DNA of 64,000 bases from positions 186,001 through 250,000 of the forward strand of contig NZ_FNAH01000003.1 in the NCBI RefSeq assembly GCF_900101865.1, read 5' to 3'. Positions 28,201 to 36,736 of this stretch are shown piece by piece. Positions within the stretch are counted from its first letter, which is position 1; each line of letters opens with the position of its first letter. Position numbers and translations under genes: made by a program. The notes below the pieces were generated by a model. The model worked only from the letters and a program-made list of their open reading frames with translations, did not search any database and was not told the DNA's origin. This DNA is from Paracoccus isoporae. GTDB lineage: Bacteria > Pseudomonadota > Alphaproteobacteria > Rhodobacterales > Rhodobacteraceae.

Positions 28201-31200
28201 GGCCTCGTCCAGCGTGACGTTGAGATGCCGAAGCTGCACCTGCGAATAGGTCCAGGACAGGCGCAGCTCGTGGTCGAACACGGCCGGACGCATGTAATGC
28301 GCGGCCAGCCGGTCGCGATCAGCCTCGCTGTCGGCGATCAGCGTCCAGAAGGTCAGAGAGACGGATTTGCCCGCCGGCAGCCGCACCCGGCGCCGGATCG
28401 CGAAGATCGGGTCCAGCGTGTGGCCCGCATTCCCCGCCAGCGTGGCACCGCGCTCGAACGCGGCGGCGTTCGACAGCGCCCGGCCCCGGCCCAGAAAGGC
28501 GCGCCGGTCGGTCTCGGCCTCGAAATCCGGCATCAGCGCGCCTTCCGGCCCGGCGATCAGATGCGCCATGTAATTGGACTTGCCGCGCGGGTCGCGCGGC
28601 CGCCGCTCTGCCACGATCAGCCCCCCGCGCTCGCGGATCTCCGTCTCCACGAACATTTTCGAGAAGGCCGGGTGCGCCCGGTCGGAAGCCGGGTGATCCA
28701 GCACGATCTCTCCGTAAGAGGTCACTTCGATGGTCTTGTCCGAGCCGGAGCGGTTGCGCATGGTCAGCCGCCGCCCATCGGCATTGCCCTCGGTCGCGGC
28801 GATCACCTCCATCCGGCTTTCGATGGCGTTGGCGGTCTTGAAGAACTCCGCCTTGTGGTCCGAGAACACCACGGAGCTGCGCTCGTCCCGGCCGCTGCAC
28901 GGGGCATGGGTGGCCGACCACCATTCGCCCGACTGCACGTCGCGCAGCAGCAGATGGATGCCGCCATCGTCGATGGTCGGATCGGGCGACCAGCGGTTCA
29001 GCGCGACCGGGCCAAGGCTCGACTGCCCCGCCCCGGTCGAGGAGATCAGGGTGGAGAAGGCGCCGTTGGTGATCAGGCAGACCTCGCGTTCGGACCGGCC
29101 GGGTTCGCTGATGACGGTCTGGGTATCGCCGGCGGTCAGCATGTTCCCGCGCCCCGGCCCGTCGGCAGAGGGCGCGCGGGTGACCGGGGTGATGTCGCGC
29201 GGGGATTTTTCCTGGAGCAGCAATTCCGACGCTCGGACCACCGGGTCGGCATGGAATCGCTCGCGATGGATGCCGTCCATCACGGCGTTGGCGACGGCCA
29301 GGATCGACATGCCGTGATGATGCGCCATCACGTTGCGGACCACGGCGAATTTCGCGCCGTCCCGCAGACGGCCGGGGGCGTAATCCACCGCGTCGTAGAA
29401 GCCGTACGGCCCCTCCGCCCCGATCTCGCGCAGCCGCGCGAGGTTCCTGACCGCCGCCGCCGGCCGGATCTGCGCAGCCATCAGCGAGGCATAGGGGGCG
29501 ACCACGTAATCGCCGCCGCTGCGCTTCAGCGCCAGCGTCGGCACGCCGAACGCATAATACTGGTAATTCATGTCCCGGTCGCGGGCGTTGAAGGCGCTTT
29601 CCGAGATCCCCCAGGGCAAGCCATGTGCAGCACCCCATTCCATCTGCACATCCACCGCCATGCTGTTGGAGTGGTTCAGGATGCCGCCCTGCCGCTCCTT
29701 CAGCATCAGGGGCGGCATCAGATATTCGAACATGCAGCCCGACCATGACAGCAGCACACCCTGGTGGCGGACCGTCGCAAAGGGGCGGCCGAGCTGGGCC
29801 CAGTGTTCCTTGCGGATATCGCCCTTGGCGATGGCCAGGAAGCTGGTCAGCCGCGCCTCGGACGCCAGCAGGTCATAGGAGCTGTCGTCCAGCTCGCCCT
29901 CGTTCGGGCGATAGCCGATGGAGAGCAGCATCCTGTCGCGATGGACGAACAACCCGAAATCCATCGCGAAGGCCAGGGCGCGGGCGCGTTCCGCCAGAAC
30001 GCTGACCCGCAGCGCGAACCGGTCCAGATCCTCGCGCGATTCCTTCGATTCGATCACCACGTCGCGGCAGTCCCGGTCGAGTGCCGCGGCCCAGATCACC
30101 ACCTCTGCGGCGCTGTCATCTCCGGTGGCGCTGTCGAGTTCGCGGGCGAGCCGCAGGATCTCGCCACTGCGCGTGGTGAGTTGCTGGGCCAGGATCGGGT
30201 CCGAAAGCGGCCCGCCGGTGGTGTCGGCAAGGGCCGCGGCAAAGCCGGAGACCGCCTGATCCAGCACCCCGCGCAGATCCTCCAGCCGCCGCTGGCCACG
30301 CGGCATCCGCCCCAGTTCCGCCCGCAGCAGGTTGAGCGCATCGGCCAGCCCGCCGGTCCGCCTGCGCCGCACCGAGGGCGCGTTCCCCGCCCAGCCCTGC
30401 AACCCGGCCGAGAGGGTAATCAGCAGCCCGGCCAGGTTGCCGCTGTCGACGGATGACACGTAGGGCGCCGGCAGCACCGCCAGCGTGCGCGTGTCATACC
30501 AGTTGAAGAAATGTCCGCGATAGCGCCCCATCCGCTCCATCGTGGTCAGCGTCGCATCGATCCGTGCCAGCGCATTGTCCAGGCTGATCCAGCCGAAATC
30601 ATGCGCCGACATGGCCGACATCAGGTAAAGCCCGATATTGGTGGGCGAGGTGCGCTCGGCCAATTTCGGTTCCGGCAGCGCCTGCCAGTTGTCGGGCGGC
30701 AGGTGATTGCTCTCCGGGGTGACGAAATCCTCGAAATAGCGCCAGGTGCGGCGGGCAATCGCGCGCAACTCCTGCGCGTCCTCCTCCGAGACCGCCAGCC
30801 GGTCCTCGGTCGAAAGCGGGCGTGAGGCGCGATGCATGATCCAGGGCGCGGCAATCCACACCGCGCCGAAGATCAGCGCCACAGGCAGGGCGGACGGGTT
30901 CAGCGCGGCCACCGCCGCGATGGCAGCCGCCCCGATCAGCGGCGAGGCGATCATCCGGCGATAGGCATCCTCGACGGAGCTGTCCGCGCGCCCCGCCGCC
31001 CGCGCCGTCGTCCATTCCAGCAGGTTCCGGCGCGACACGAACATCCGCCAGACACTGCGCGCGATGGCGTCGGCCGCGCTCCAGGCGCGGAAGGCGGCGG
31101 TGGTCAGCCGCAGGCCAAGCTGGGTGACGTAACCGAGCGCATCGCGCGCCATACCGCGCAGGTGGTATTCCCAGGACACGCCGTATTGGGGGCGGAAAAT

Positions 31201-33801
31201 GCTCAGATCGACCTGCAAAATCGCCACCAGCGCGCTGAGCAGGATCAGCGCCACCTGCCAGATCGCCGCCTGCGCTCCGTCCAGCACCAGCCAGCCCAGG
31301 ATCGACGCGCCCACCCAGCCCGGCGCGACCAGCGAGCGGCGCAGATTGTCCAGCATCTTGAATCGCGCCAGCCCGGTCAGCCCGTTCCCCGGATCGAGGA
31401 TCATCGGCAGAAGCTGCCAGTCCCCGCGCATCCAGCGATGCTGTCGGCTGGCCTCGGTCGCGTAGCGGATCGGGAAATCCTCGACCACCTCGACATCGGA
31501 GGCCAGCCCCGCCCGCGCCAGGCTGCCTTCCAGCAGGTCATGCGACAGGATCGCGTTTTCCTTCAGCCGCCCTTGCGTCGCCGCCTCCACCGCGTCGATG
31601 TCATAGATCCCCTTGCCGGTGAAGGAGCCTGCGTCGAACAGATCCTGATACAGGTCCGAGACGGTAAACACGTATGGGTCAAGCCCACGATTGGCCGAGA
31701 AGATCCGCTGGAAGACCGAGGCATCCGCGCCCGTGGTCAGCGACGGCGTGACGCGCGGCTGGATGATGCCGTGCCCGGCCACGACGAGACCATCCGCGTC
31801 CAGCACCGGACGGTTCACCGGATGCGCCATCTTGCCCGCCAGCGCCGCGACCGAATCGCGCGGCAGCCGGGTGTCGCTGTCCAGCGTAACCACGAACCGG
31901 ACCCCTTCGGGCGGCGTCGGCCCGGTCTGCATGAAGCTGGTCTCCCGGTCGCCACGCAGCAGCCGGTTCAGCTCGGTCAGCTTGCCGCGCTTGCGCTCCC
32001 ACCCCATCCAGACCCCTTCGGAGGGGTTCCATTGCCGCCGACGATGCAGCAGGAAAAAGCGCCGCCGCCCGCCGTGGTCATAGCGCTCCGCGAGCGCCTC
32101 GATCCGGTCGCGGGCGTGATCCAGCAGGCGCTGATCGTCCGGCATCTGCTCGGTCTCGGCGTCGCGCCAGTCGGTCAGCAGCGCAAAGGAAATATCGCCG
32201 GCCGGGTTGGCGAGGTAATGCGATTCCAGCATCTCCGCCAGCTCATCCACCTCGTCGAGGCTGGTGATCATGCCCGGAATGACGACCAGCGTGCGCGCCT
32301 CGGGCGGGACTCCGTTGCGGAAATCCAGCGCCGGCAGACGCCGCGGCGCCACGGCGCGCGCGGTCAGGAACCCCATCGCCTGCATCGCAGTGTCGGCCGC
32401 CGGAAACGCGGTCAGGACCAGCAGCAGCGCGCTTTGCCACAGCGGCAGATCCTCGGGCAGAACCCAGCGCATCGCCAGCAGCAGAAGCAGCGTCAGCACC
32501 ACCAGCGGAAGGATCAGCGCCCAGACCCGCATGTCGCGGATCGCCCCGCCGATCCGCTCGCGCAGGTTCGGGCGATAGTTCAGCGTCTCGCGCAGCGCGG
32601 TCCGGTCCGGCCCGACCAGCAGATGCCCGACATCGACCCGTTCGCCGCCGCCACGCTCCCACCCGGGCAGCTCCTGTCCCGCCTCCACCCGGCCCCGCGC
32701 GGCCTCCGCGATCGTGCGGCGCGCAACTTCGGTCTCCGGCCGCTCCGTGCGCCGCGCGATGCGCTCGATCTCGTCGCGATAGCTGGTGCGGGTGGCCTGG
32801 TCCAGCCGGTCGAACTCGGTCGATCCGGCGAGAAGCTGATCGACATGGCTCACCCCCTCGAACCAGTCCAGCCAGTCGATCTCTCCCATCCGGCGCAGGC
32901 TGCGGATGATGTTGCCGACGGTGACATTGCCGCTGGACTGCACGGCATATTCGGTCTGCACCGCGCGCTCGCCGGCCGAGGCGCCGCCCATCTGGCGTTC
33001 CAGCGCGGCCAGGGCCGCCTGCGCGTCCGGCCCGCCGTCACGCAGCCGATAGAGAAGCTGCGCGGCGACGGTGTTGTCGGTCACCAGCGACGCATGCTGA
33101 TGGATGATCTCCGCCGCCGCACCGGGCCGCCCCGCCTCGGCCAGCCGGTCCGCGATCAGGTTCGCCGCATCGCGCCGCGCGCGGGCGGAGGCCACGCGAT
33201 CCGACAAGCGGCGCAGATTCTCGATCAGCACGTAACGGATGAAGCTGGGCACCGCCCAGAGTTCCGCGATGTCCAGCGTCGCGACCTGCTGATAGCCGCG
33301 CAGGAACTCCGTCAGCTCGGGTGCGGAGACATCGGAATTGGTCAGCGCCACATAGTACCAGGCGATGACCAGGCTGCGCGGCGCCGTGCCGCCCCCGGCC
33401 AGGCTGACCCGGCGCAGGCGGTGCATGAAATTGCGGTTGAAGCCCTGCCGGACCTGGCGCAGGTGCTCCTCGACCATGTGGTGATTGTCGATCAGCCATT
33501 CGGCGGCAGGGGTGATGAGCGCGCCCGCCTCCGCCGCCGCGACCGTGTCGAGATAGTTCTGCCGGATCGCCGCGCGGTTCTCCTCCAGCCTGCGCACGGG
33601 CCGGTGCGGCGCATCGGCAAGCTCCGGCCGCCGCGTCTCGGCCAGCTCGCGCCCCGCCTCGGCCAGCGAGCGGCCGGCCCAGAGATCGAACCGGATCGGC
33701 GGCGGATGATCGGGCCATGCGCGGGGCATCTCACCGCCTTGATCCATCCGCCGTCGGGGGAGCGTATCGCGCAGCCTGTCGGTAAATCTCTGATCGGCCA
33801 T
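25258..33801 (-). CDS. ndvB: Cyclic beta-1,2-glucan synthase
   Basis: 2847 residues, the expected giant size of the NdvB/Cgs/ChvB family, an inner-membrane protein that initiates, elongates, and cyclises periplasmic beta-1,2-glucan. A transmembrane cluster lies near residues 420-470. The family-84 glycosyltransferase domain has the DxD region LDSDTRLPRDSV (about 640) and a Q/RxxRW-type motif RQHRWMRGDW (about 790), with further helices around 840-950. The C-terminal third is a GH94 phosphorylase-like domain with the catalytic aspartate segment GGDWNDGMNRVG near residue 2545; it sets glucan chain length. Start ATG at 33801; in-frame ATGs 18 and 24 codons later are alternatives. The long antisense frames over this gene are shadows. 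Confidence 0.96.
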   Translation of the reverse strand: MADQRFTDRLRDTLPRRRMDQGGEMPRAWPDHPPPIRFDLWAGRSLAEAGRELAETRRPELADAPHRPVRRLEENRAAIRQNYLDTVAAAEAGALITPAAEWLIDNHHMVEEHLRQVRQGFNRNFMHRLRRVSLAGGGTAPRSLVIAWYYVALTNSDVSAPELTEFLRGYQQVATLDIAELWAVPSFIRYVLIENLRRLSDRVASARARRDAANLIADRLAEAGRPGAAAEIIHQHASLVTDNTVAAQLLYRLRDGGPDAQAALAALERQMGGASAGERAVQTEYAVQSSGNVTVGNIIRSLRRMGEIDWLDWFEGVSHVDQLLAGSTEFDRLDQATRTSYRDEIERIARRTERPETEVARRTIAEAARGRVEAGQELPGWERGGGERVDVGHLLVGPDRTALRETLNYRPNLRERIGGAIRDMRVWALILPLVVLTLLLLLAMRWVLPEDLPLWQSALLLVLTAFPAADTAMQAMGFLTARAVAPRRLPALDFRNGVPPEARTLVVIPGMITSLDEVDELAEMLESHYLANPAGDISFALLTDWRDAETEQMPDDQRLLDHARDRIEALAERYDHGGRRRFFLLHRRRQWNPSEGVWMGWERKRGKLTELNRLLRGDRETSFMQTGPTPPEGVRFVVTLDSDTRLPRDSVAALAGKMAHPVNRPVLDADGLVVAGHGIIQPRVTPSLTTGADASVFQRIFSANRGLDPYVFTVSDLYQDLFDAGSFTGKGIYDIDAVEAATQGRLKENAILSHDLLEGSLARAGLASDVEVVEDFPIRYATEASRQHRWMRGDWQLLPMILDPGNGLTGLARFKMLDNLRRSLVAPGWVGASILGWLVLDGAQAAIWQVALILLSALVAILQVDLSIFRPQYGVSWEYHLRGMARDALGYVTQLGLRLTTAAFRAWSAADAIARSVWRMFVSRRNLLEWTTARAAGRADSSVEDAYRRMIASPLIGAAAIAAVAALNPSALPVALIFGAVWIAAPWIMHRASRPLSTEDRLAVSEEDAQELRAIARRTWRYFEDFVTPESNHLPPDNWQALPEPKLAERTSPTNIGLYLMSAMSAHDFGWISLDNALARIDATLTTMERMGRYRGHFFNWYDTRTLAVLPAPYVSSVDSGNLAGLLITLSAGLQGWAGNAPSVRRRRTGGLADALNLLRAELGRMPRGQRRLEDLRGVLDQAVSGFAAALADTTGGPLSDPILAQQLTTRSGEILRLARELDSATGDDSAAEVVIWAAALDRDCRDVVIESKESREDLDRFALRVSVLAERARALAFAMDFGLFVHRDRMLLSIGYRPNEGELDDSSYDLLASEARLTSFLAIAKGDIRKEHWAQLGRPFATVRHQGVLLSWSGCMFEYLMPPLMLKERQGGILNHSNSMAVDVQMEWGAAHGLPWGISESAFNARDRDMNYQYYAFGVPTLALKRSGGDYVVAPYASLMAAQIRPAAAVRNLARLREIGAEGPYGFYDAVDYAPGRLRDGAKFAVVRNVMAHHHGMSILAVANAVMDGIHRERFHADPVVRASELLLQEKSPRDITPVTRAPSADGPGRGNMLTAGDTQTVISEPGRSEREVCLITNGAFSTLISSTGAGQSSLGPVALNRWSPDPTIDDGGIHLLLRDVQSGEWWSATHAPCSGRDERSSVVFSDHKAEFFKTANAIESRMEVIAATEGNADGRRLTMRNRSGSDKTIEVTSYGEIVLDHPASDRAHPAFSKMFVETEIRERGGLIVAERRPRDPRGKSNYMAHLIAGPEGALMPDFEAETDRRAFLGRGRALSNAAAFERGATLAGNAGHTLDPIFAIRRRVRLPAGKSVSLTFWTLIADSEADRDRLAAHYMRPAVFDHELRLSWTYSQVQLRHLNVTLDEAKLFRSFAALLIWPDLRLAATPKRRTELGPQSGLWPMGISGDNPILLLRTDDEADLPIIRNALKMHGFLRARGVAHDVVILNERATSYVQDLQSAIQSMVDAAHHSDAEDAPRHVHAVRRDQISKDSFDTLVSAARIMLHTRNGQLAEQLDRLREARDDHASDRAPHRAAQRDPAPDAPSRSPLSFWNGFGGFAPDGREYVMRLAHDRPTPHPWINVIAREDFGFHVSGEGAPYSWAVNSRDYQITPWSNDPVRNRPGEAIYIRDQATGRVATPFLGVADDPDAVFESAHGLGYSRFSADYGWVSVEAVMTLAETGPARLTALKVTNRTGRVLRLDGVAYAELVLGNDRARNAPMVQTRFDTGLGAILAQNLYSGEFADRITLLSCDRQVSGFCGSRTAFLGRDGDLPHPAALADWPQGTALADALDLGGTPVPGIDAEGDPCAAIRWHMDLAPGGTAETTLILANATQDELPALLDAARSDGAVDRALTAQRNGWDATLRRLQVETPDERLNLMVNAWLPYQALSCRIRARTAFYQASGAYGFRDQLQDTAALILQDPSLCRRQILNAASRQFPEGDVQHWWLPRGGAGVRTMISDDVVWLGHITAHYINSTGDAGILDEPIEYIEGEALEPGEHDRFYAPRKSGEVAPLYDHCARALDLAMARTGENGLPLILGGDWNDGMNRVGEAGRGESVWLGWFLCATLDAFIPIATQRGDAARAKAWQAHRDRVAEALDQSGWDGAWYRRGYFDDGTPLGSADSAECRIDSIAQSWALISGAGRPDRARRGVKAALDQLFDRDAQILRLFTPAFHDTVQEPGYIKSYPPGVRENGGQYTHAAAWMIYALARGGDVTRAHRLFDALNPVSHSLDPRSAEIYRVEPYVVAADIYGGRGKTGRGGWTWYTGSAGWMFRAAVEGILGITRRPGGIGIDARLPDGWPGFAATMEIGGKARRIEVTRAPGGEVVARIDGRPLGPDEVIGD

Positions 33802-34251
33802 GCTGGTCCCGCACTCGCTACCGCCGGAACATCCCGGCCCTGTTTACAAATCCGGAATACGGCGCCGGGTTCCGGTCCGTTTAAGGTCAAGTGCTGGTTA
33901 CAACTATTGAGCCGCGGGTTGCCGTCAGTCAGGTTCGCTGTGGAATGCATCTTCTCTGCGGACCGGCCACAACTCAGAATCCCATGAAGCAGCCCTCAGG
34001 TTACCAACTGATATTCCTCCGATGAGCTGCCCTTCGTGCCGTCTCGGCTCCCTTGGAGTTGACGTCAAAAATGTCCAAATCCCACGCCTCACGCACAAAG
34101 CGTTGATCAGCGTCAAATCCGACGCATGCCTATGATCCACAACTCGACGCGACAGACACTAAGCGCAGTACATCACCATTGCATTCGTATGCAGCGAGTC
34201 TATAGTCGCCCGCAGCGATTTCATCCCGATACGGATCAGAGGAGGATCCCG
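33802..34251. other. Divergent intergenic region between ndvB and the SnoaL gene
   Basis: 450 bases, less GC-rich than its flanks. It contains the operator/promoter at 34179-34206, a perfect palindrome TTGACGTCAA near 34057, and on the reverse strand TTGACC near 33887 that could belong to an ndvB promoter. A 71-codon reverse frame (33925-34140) has no family resemblance and is not annotated. Confidence 0.5.
34179..34206 (+). promoter_or_regulatory. Promoter with embedded LacI-type operator
   Basis: The operator TTGCATTCGTATGCA occupies 34179-34193; its core TGCATTC/GTATGCA is a 12-of-14 dyad with a central CG, typical for LacI-family sites. Read as a promoter, TTGCAT (34179-34184) is the -35 and TATAGT (34201-34206) the -10, spaced 16 bases, so a bound repressor would cover the -35 and spacer. 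The same 15 bases recur exactly at 36584-36598. A LacI gene lies in the same cluster at 43256. Confidence 0.7.
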
Positions 34252-35433
34252 ATGGCTGTCGATGACAAGAAACCCAGCGATGACGGAAAGGCGCGCGACG
34301 CCGGACGCGCCCCGGCCAAGGCGGCCGATGCAGTGCTCCAGGTGGAGCGGCGCGACTTCGTCGATCTGGTGCCGGAGGATCGCAAGCGCGCGCATCCGAT
34401 GGAGGGGTTCGACGACATCTATACCGACATTGTCGACTACATCATCCGCTGCACCCATCGCATCTGGGACGAACGCGATATCGGGCTGATCTACACGCAT
34501 TACACCCATAACTGCGTGCTCTACGGCACCATGGGCACGCTCTACGACCGCGAGGAGGTGGTGCGCGACACCATCCAACGCCTTGTCAGCCTGCCAGAGC
34601 GGCGCGGCATGGCCACGCAGGTCATCTGGAACGGCGACGATCAGAACGGTTTCTATACCTCGCATCTGGTGACCGGATCGGGGCGCCACACGCAATACGG
34701 CCATTACGGACCGCCGACCGGCCGGACCTTCGTGTCGCGCACGATTGCCGACTGCATGATCCACGCCAACAAGATCTACCGCGAATGGGTGGTGGCCGAT
34801 CAGATGGCCATCATCAAGCAGCTCGGCCTGAACCCGCAGGACTTCGCGCGCAAGATCTCGGAGCGGCTGTTCGACAAGGGGCTGGTATCGATCGACATCG
34901 GCGAGAACCGGCGGATGCTGGGACAGTATCCCCCGGACGCAAAGGCTGATCTGAGCATCGCCAACAACGACATCGAGCGCGAGACGCTGGAATGGCTGCA
35001 CGCGGTGTGGAACCAGCGGATGCTGGGCCGGATCAAGGATGTCTACGCGCCGACCTGCCAGTATCACGGCCCGCTGATGGCTGAACTTTACGGCATCGCG
35101 GCGGTCACGCATCAGACGCTGGGCGTGCTGGGCTCGCTGCCCGATGCGGCCTTCATGCCGCAGCATATCTGCTCCACCCCGTCAGAGGAGGGCGGCACCA
35201 AGGTCGCGGTCCGCTGGATCCTGGAGGGGCACCATCTCGGCTACGGGCTGCTGCAGGAGTTGGGAGAGCCGACCGGCAAGCGCGTGCAGGTCATGGGGAT
35301 GAGCCATTTCCACTACAAGGACGGAAAGATCGTGGATGAATGGCGCGTCTACGATCAGCTCTCCATGCTGGTGCAGGTCCAGTTGGCGCAGCTCGCCGAC
35401 CGCCCGGCGGCCACGGCGCTTCTGGACGACTAA
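34252..35433 (+). CDS. SnoaL/NTF2-like double-domain protein (paralog 1)
   Basis: 393 residues. Contains two NTF2/SnoaL-like modules. Module 1 (about 50-190) has DYIIRCTHRIWDERDIG, VIWNGDD, SHL, GPPTGRTF, ADC, REW and QLGLNPQDFAR; module 2 (about 240-380) ends in HFHYKDGKIVDEWRVYDQL. These blocks recur in the proteins at 44272 and 45240, so the three are paralogs. SnoaL-fold proteins include cyclases, isomerases and hydrolases; the reaction here is not known. The start ATG at 34252 has a strong AGAGGAGG at 34239-34246. The first ~35 residues are charged and probably disordered. It is transcribed alone from the LacI-type promoter. Confidence 0.75.
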   Translation: MAVDDKKPSDDGKARDAGRAPAKAADAVLQVERRDFVDLVPEDRKRAHPMEGFDDIYTDIVDYIIRCTHRIWDERDIGLIYTHYTHNCVLYGTMGTLYDREEVVRDTIQRLVSLPERRGMATQVIWNGDDQNGFYTSHLVTGSGRHTQYGHYGPPTGRTFVSRTIADCMIHANKIYREWVVADQMAIIKQLGLNPQDFARKISERLFDKGLVSIDIGENRRMLGQYPPDAKADLSIANNDIERETLEWLHAVWNQRMLGRIKDVYAPTCQYHGPLMAELYGIAAVTHQTLGVLGSLPDAAFMPQHICSTPSEEGGTKVAVRWILEGHHLGYGLLQELGEPTGKRVQVMGMSHFHYKDGKIVDEWRVYDQLSMLVQVQLAQLADRPAATALLDD

Positions 35434-35470
35434 GCTTTGGCAGGCCGCCACCCGTCAGGTGGCGGCCCAC

Positions 35471-36538
35471 TCAGTGCCGACCCGGTCGGCGAATCTGGCT
35501 CTGCAACCGGGCCAGCACATCGACGCCCATCTGGTTGAGCAGATCCAGCATGTCGAGCGGCACCCAGTTCTCGCGGATCAGCCCCTCGTGATGCAGGTAG
35601 AAATCCATCACCCGCATGGTCACAGGACGTCCGGTCGGGGCGAGCCCCAGGAACCCGCCCCCCTGATGCATCGCAAAGACGCTGGGCCAGCCGGCCGTGA
35701 CCGAATACGCCCCCTCTCCGACGCGGATATAGTGGCCGCCGCCATGCTCGGCCTTCATCGCCGCGATCTCGTCCCATTGCCCGCCACCCTTGCGGTTCGG
35801 GAAGGCGCTGCGGAAGGGCAACTGGTGGCAGTCCACGAACCCGGCCAGCCCGCGCGCCGTGCCGATGCCGCTGGGGCCGTACCACATCATGCGCGGATGC
35901 CAGTGCTGTTTCTGCGGCATGTTCAGCAGACCGTCGCGCCCCTCGGCAGCCTCGTCGTCATAGGCGCCCAGCGTGGCATGCATCGCCAGCGTCTGCGACA
36001 GATTGCGCGCGCCCTCGGCCGGATCCTGTGGTGTCAGGATGATTCCATCGGCGGTGATCGGGCCCGGCCACATGCCTTCGGCCCCCATGCTGGGCGCGAT
36101 CGGCCAGAACCCGGCCTGTCGGATCAGGTCCAGCACATCCCAGAGGCAACTGGACTGCACGATCCGGCCATCCTCTATCTGGTGCACCTCTCCGTACCGC
36201 AGATAGGCCGGCAGGCCGGTCGCCGGGATCCCCAGCCAGTCGCGGGCGAATGTGCCGCAGAAATGCCCCATCGCGGCAATGTAATCGCGCCCCTCGAAGC
36301 GGCCGCCCATGAAGATCAGATCGCGCCGTTCCAGATCGGGAAAGGCGCGCTGCAGCGGCGACCAGACAAGCTCGGCAATCGCGTCCCGCCCGCACATCTC
36401 GTTGAGCGGGTGCGATCCCCGCCATTGCGCATCCGCCGCATAGAGCCCCTCCAGCGCGGCACGCAGGTCGCGCGGCTCCGATTCGGCCAGTCGGGACAGC
36501 CGCGCATGGATCTGTTTCCGATCATCGAAAAGCGTCAT
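35471..36538 (-). CDS. SnoaL/NTF2-like double-domain protein (divergent paralog 4)
   Basis: 355 residues. Two SnoaL-like modules. The first (about 15-130) includes GLYAADAQWRGSHP, GRDAI and the strand-rich FCGTFARDWLG / YLRYGEVHQIEDGRIVQSSC. The second (about 200-340) includes RVMDFYLHHEGLIRENWVPLDMLDLLNQMGVDV, a form common in polyketide-cyclase-like proteins. It is less similar to the other three paralogs than they are to one another. The start at 36538 follows GGAGGAG. It is divergent from the ABC importer and shares the operator region at 36584-36598; its 3' end faces that of paralog 1. Confidence 0.72.
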   Translation of the reverse strand: MTLFDDRKQIHARLSRLAESEPRDLRAALEGLYAADAQWRGSHPLNEMCGRDAIAELVWSPLQRAFPDLERRDLIFMGGRFEGRDYIAAMGHFCGTFARDWLGIPATGLPAYLRYGEVHQIEDGRIVQSSCLWDVLDLIRQAGFWPIAPSMGAEGMWPGPITADGIILTPQDPAEGARNLSQTLAMHATLGAYDDEAAEGRDGLLNMPQKQHWHPRMMWYGPSGIGTARGLAGFVDCHQLPFRSAFPNRKGGGQWDEIAAMKAEHGGGHYIRVGEGAYSVTAGWPSVFAMHQGGGFLGLAPTGRPVTMRVMDFYLHHEGLIRENWVPLDMLDLLNQMGVDVLARLQSQIRRPGRH

Positions 36539-36583
36539 TCCGCCAACTCCTCCAAGCCTCTGAACATCGACGCAAGAATCCTC

Positions 36584-36598
36584 TTGCATTCGTATGCA
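36584..36598. promoter_or_regulatory. LacI-type operator, exact copy of the 34179 site
   Basis: TTGCATTCGTATGCA, identical over 15 bases to 34179-34193 and lying 46 bases before the divergent SnoaL start and 139 bases before the importer's binding-protein start. On the + strand TTGCAT could again serve as -35, with only a weak -10 (TACCGT at 36607). One regulator could control both directions. Confidence 0.7.
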
Positions 36599-36736
36599 TG
36601 ACTCGCTACCGTCCTTTTTGCAACAGGTTCTTTCATGGCCTGACGCCAACAAGAAATAATGTTTCGACTGGCTGAACTTCATCTGCGGCCGCACGGATTG
36701 CCGAAGGCGAAAGCCGCTCTCAACGGGAGATGGATC

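Noticed and set aside
25213..29748. 1511-codon open frame on the + strand
   Set aside because: Lies wholly antisense to ndvB, whose family match is unequivocal; long antisense frames are usual in GC-rich genes.
30832..33987. 1051-codon open frame on the + strand
   Set aside because: Antisense to the N-terminal third of ndvB; composition is Arg/Gln/His/Pro-rich with no domain.
34057..34066. TTGACGTCAA palindrome as an operator
   Set aside because: Single 10-bp palindrome without a second copy or a clear promoter next to it; could be chance.
33925..34140. 71-codon reverse frame in the ndvB-SnoaL gap
   Set aside because: No family resemblance and no good ribosome site seen; nothing downstream for it to be coupled to.
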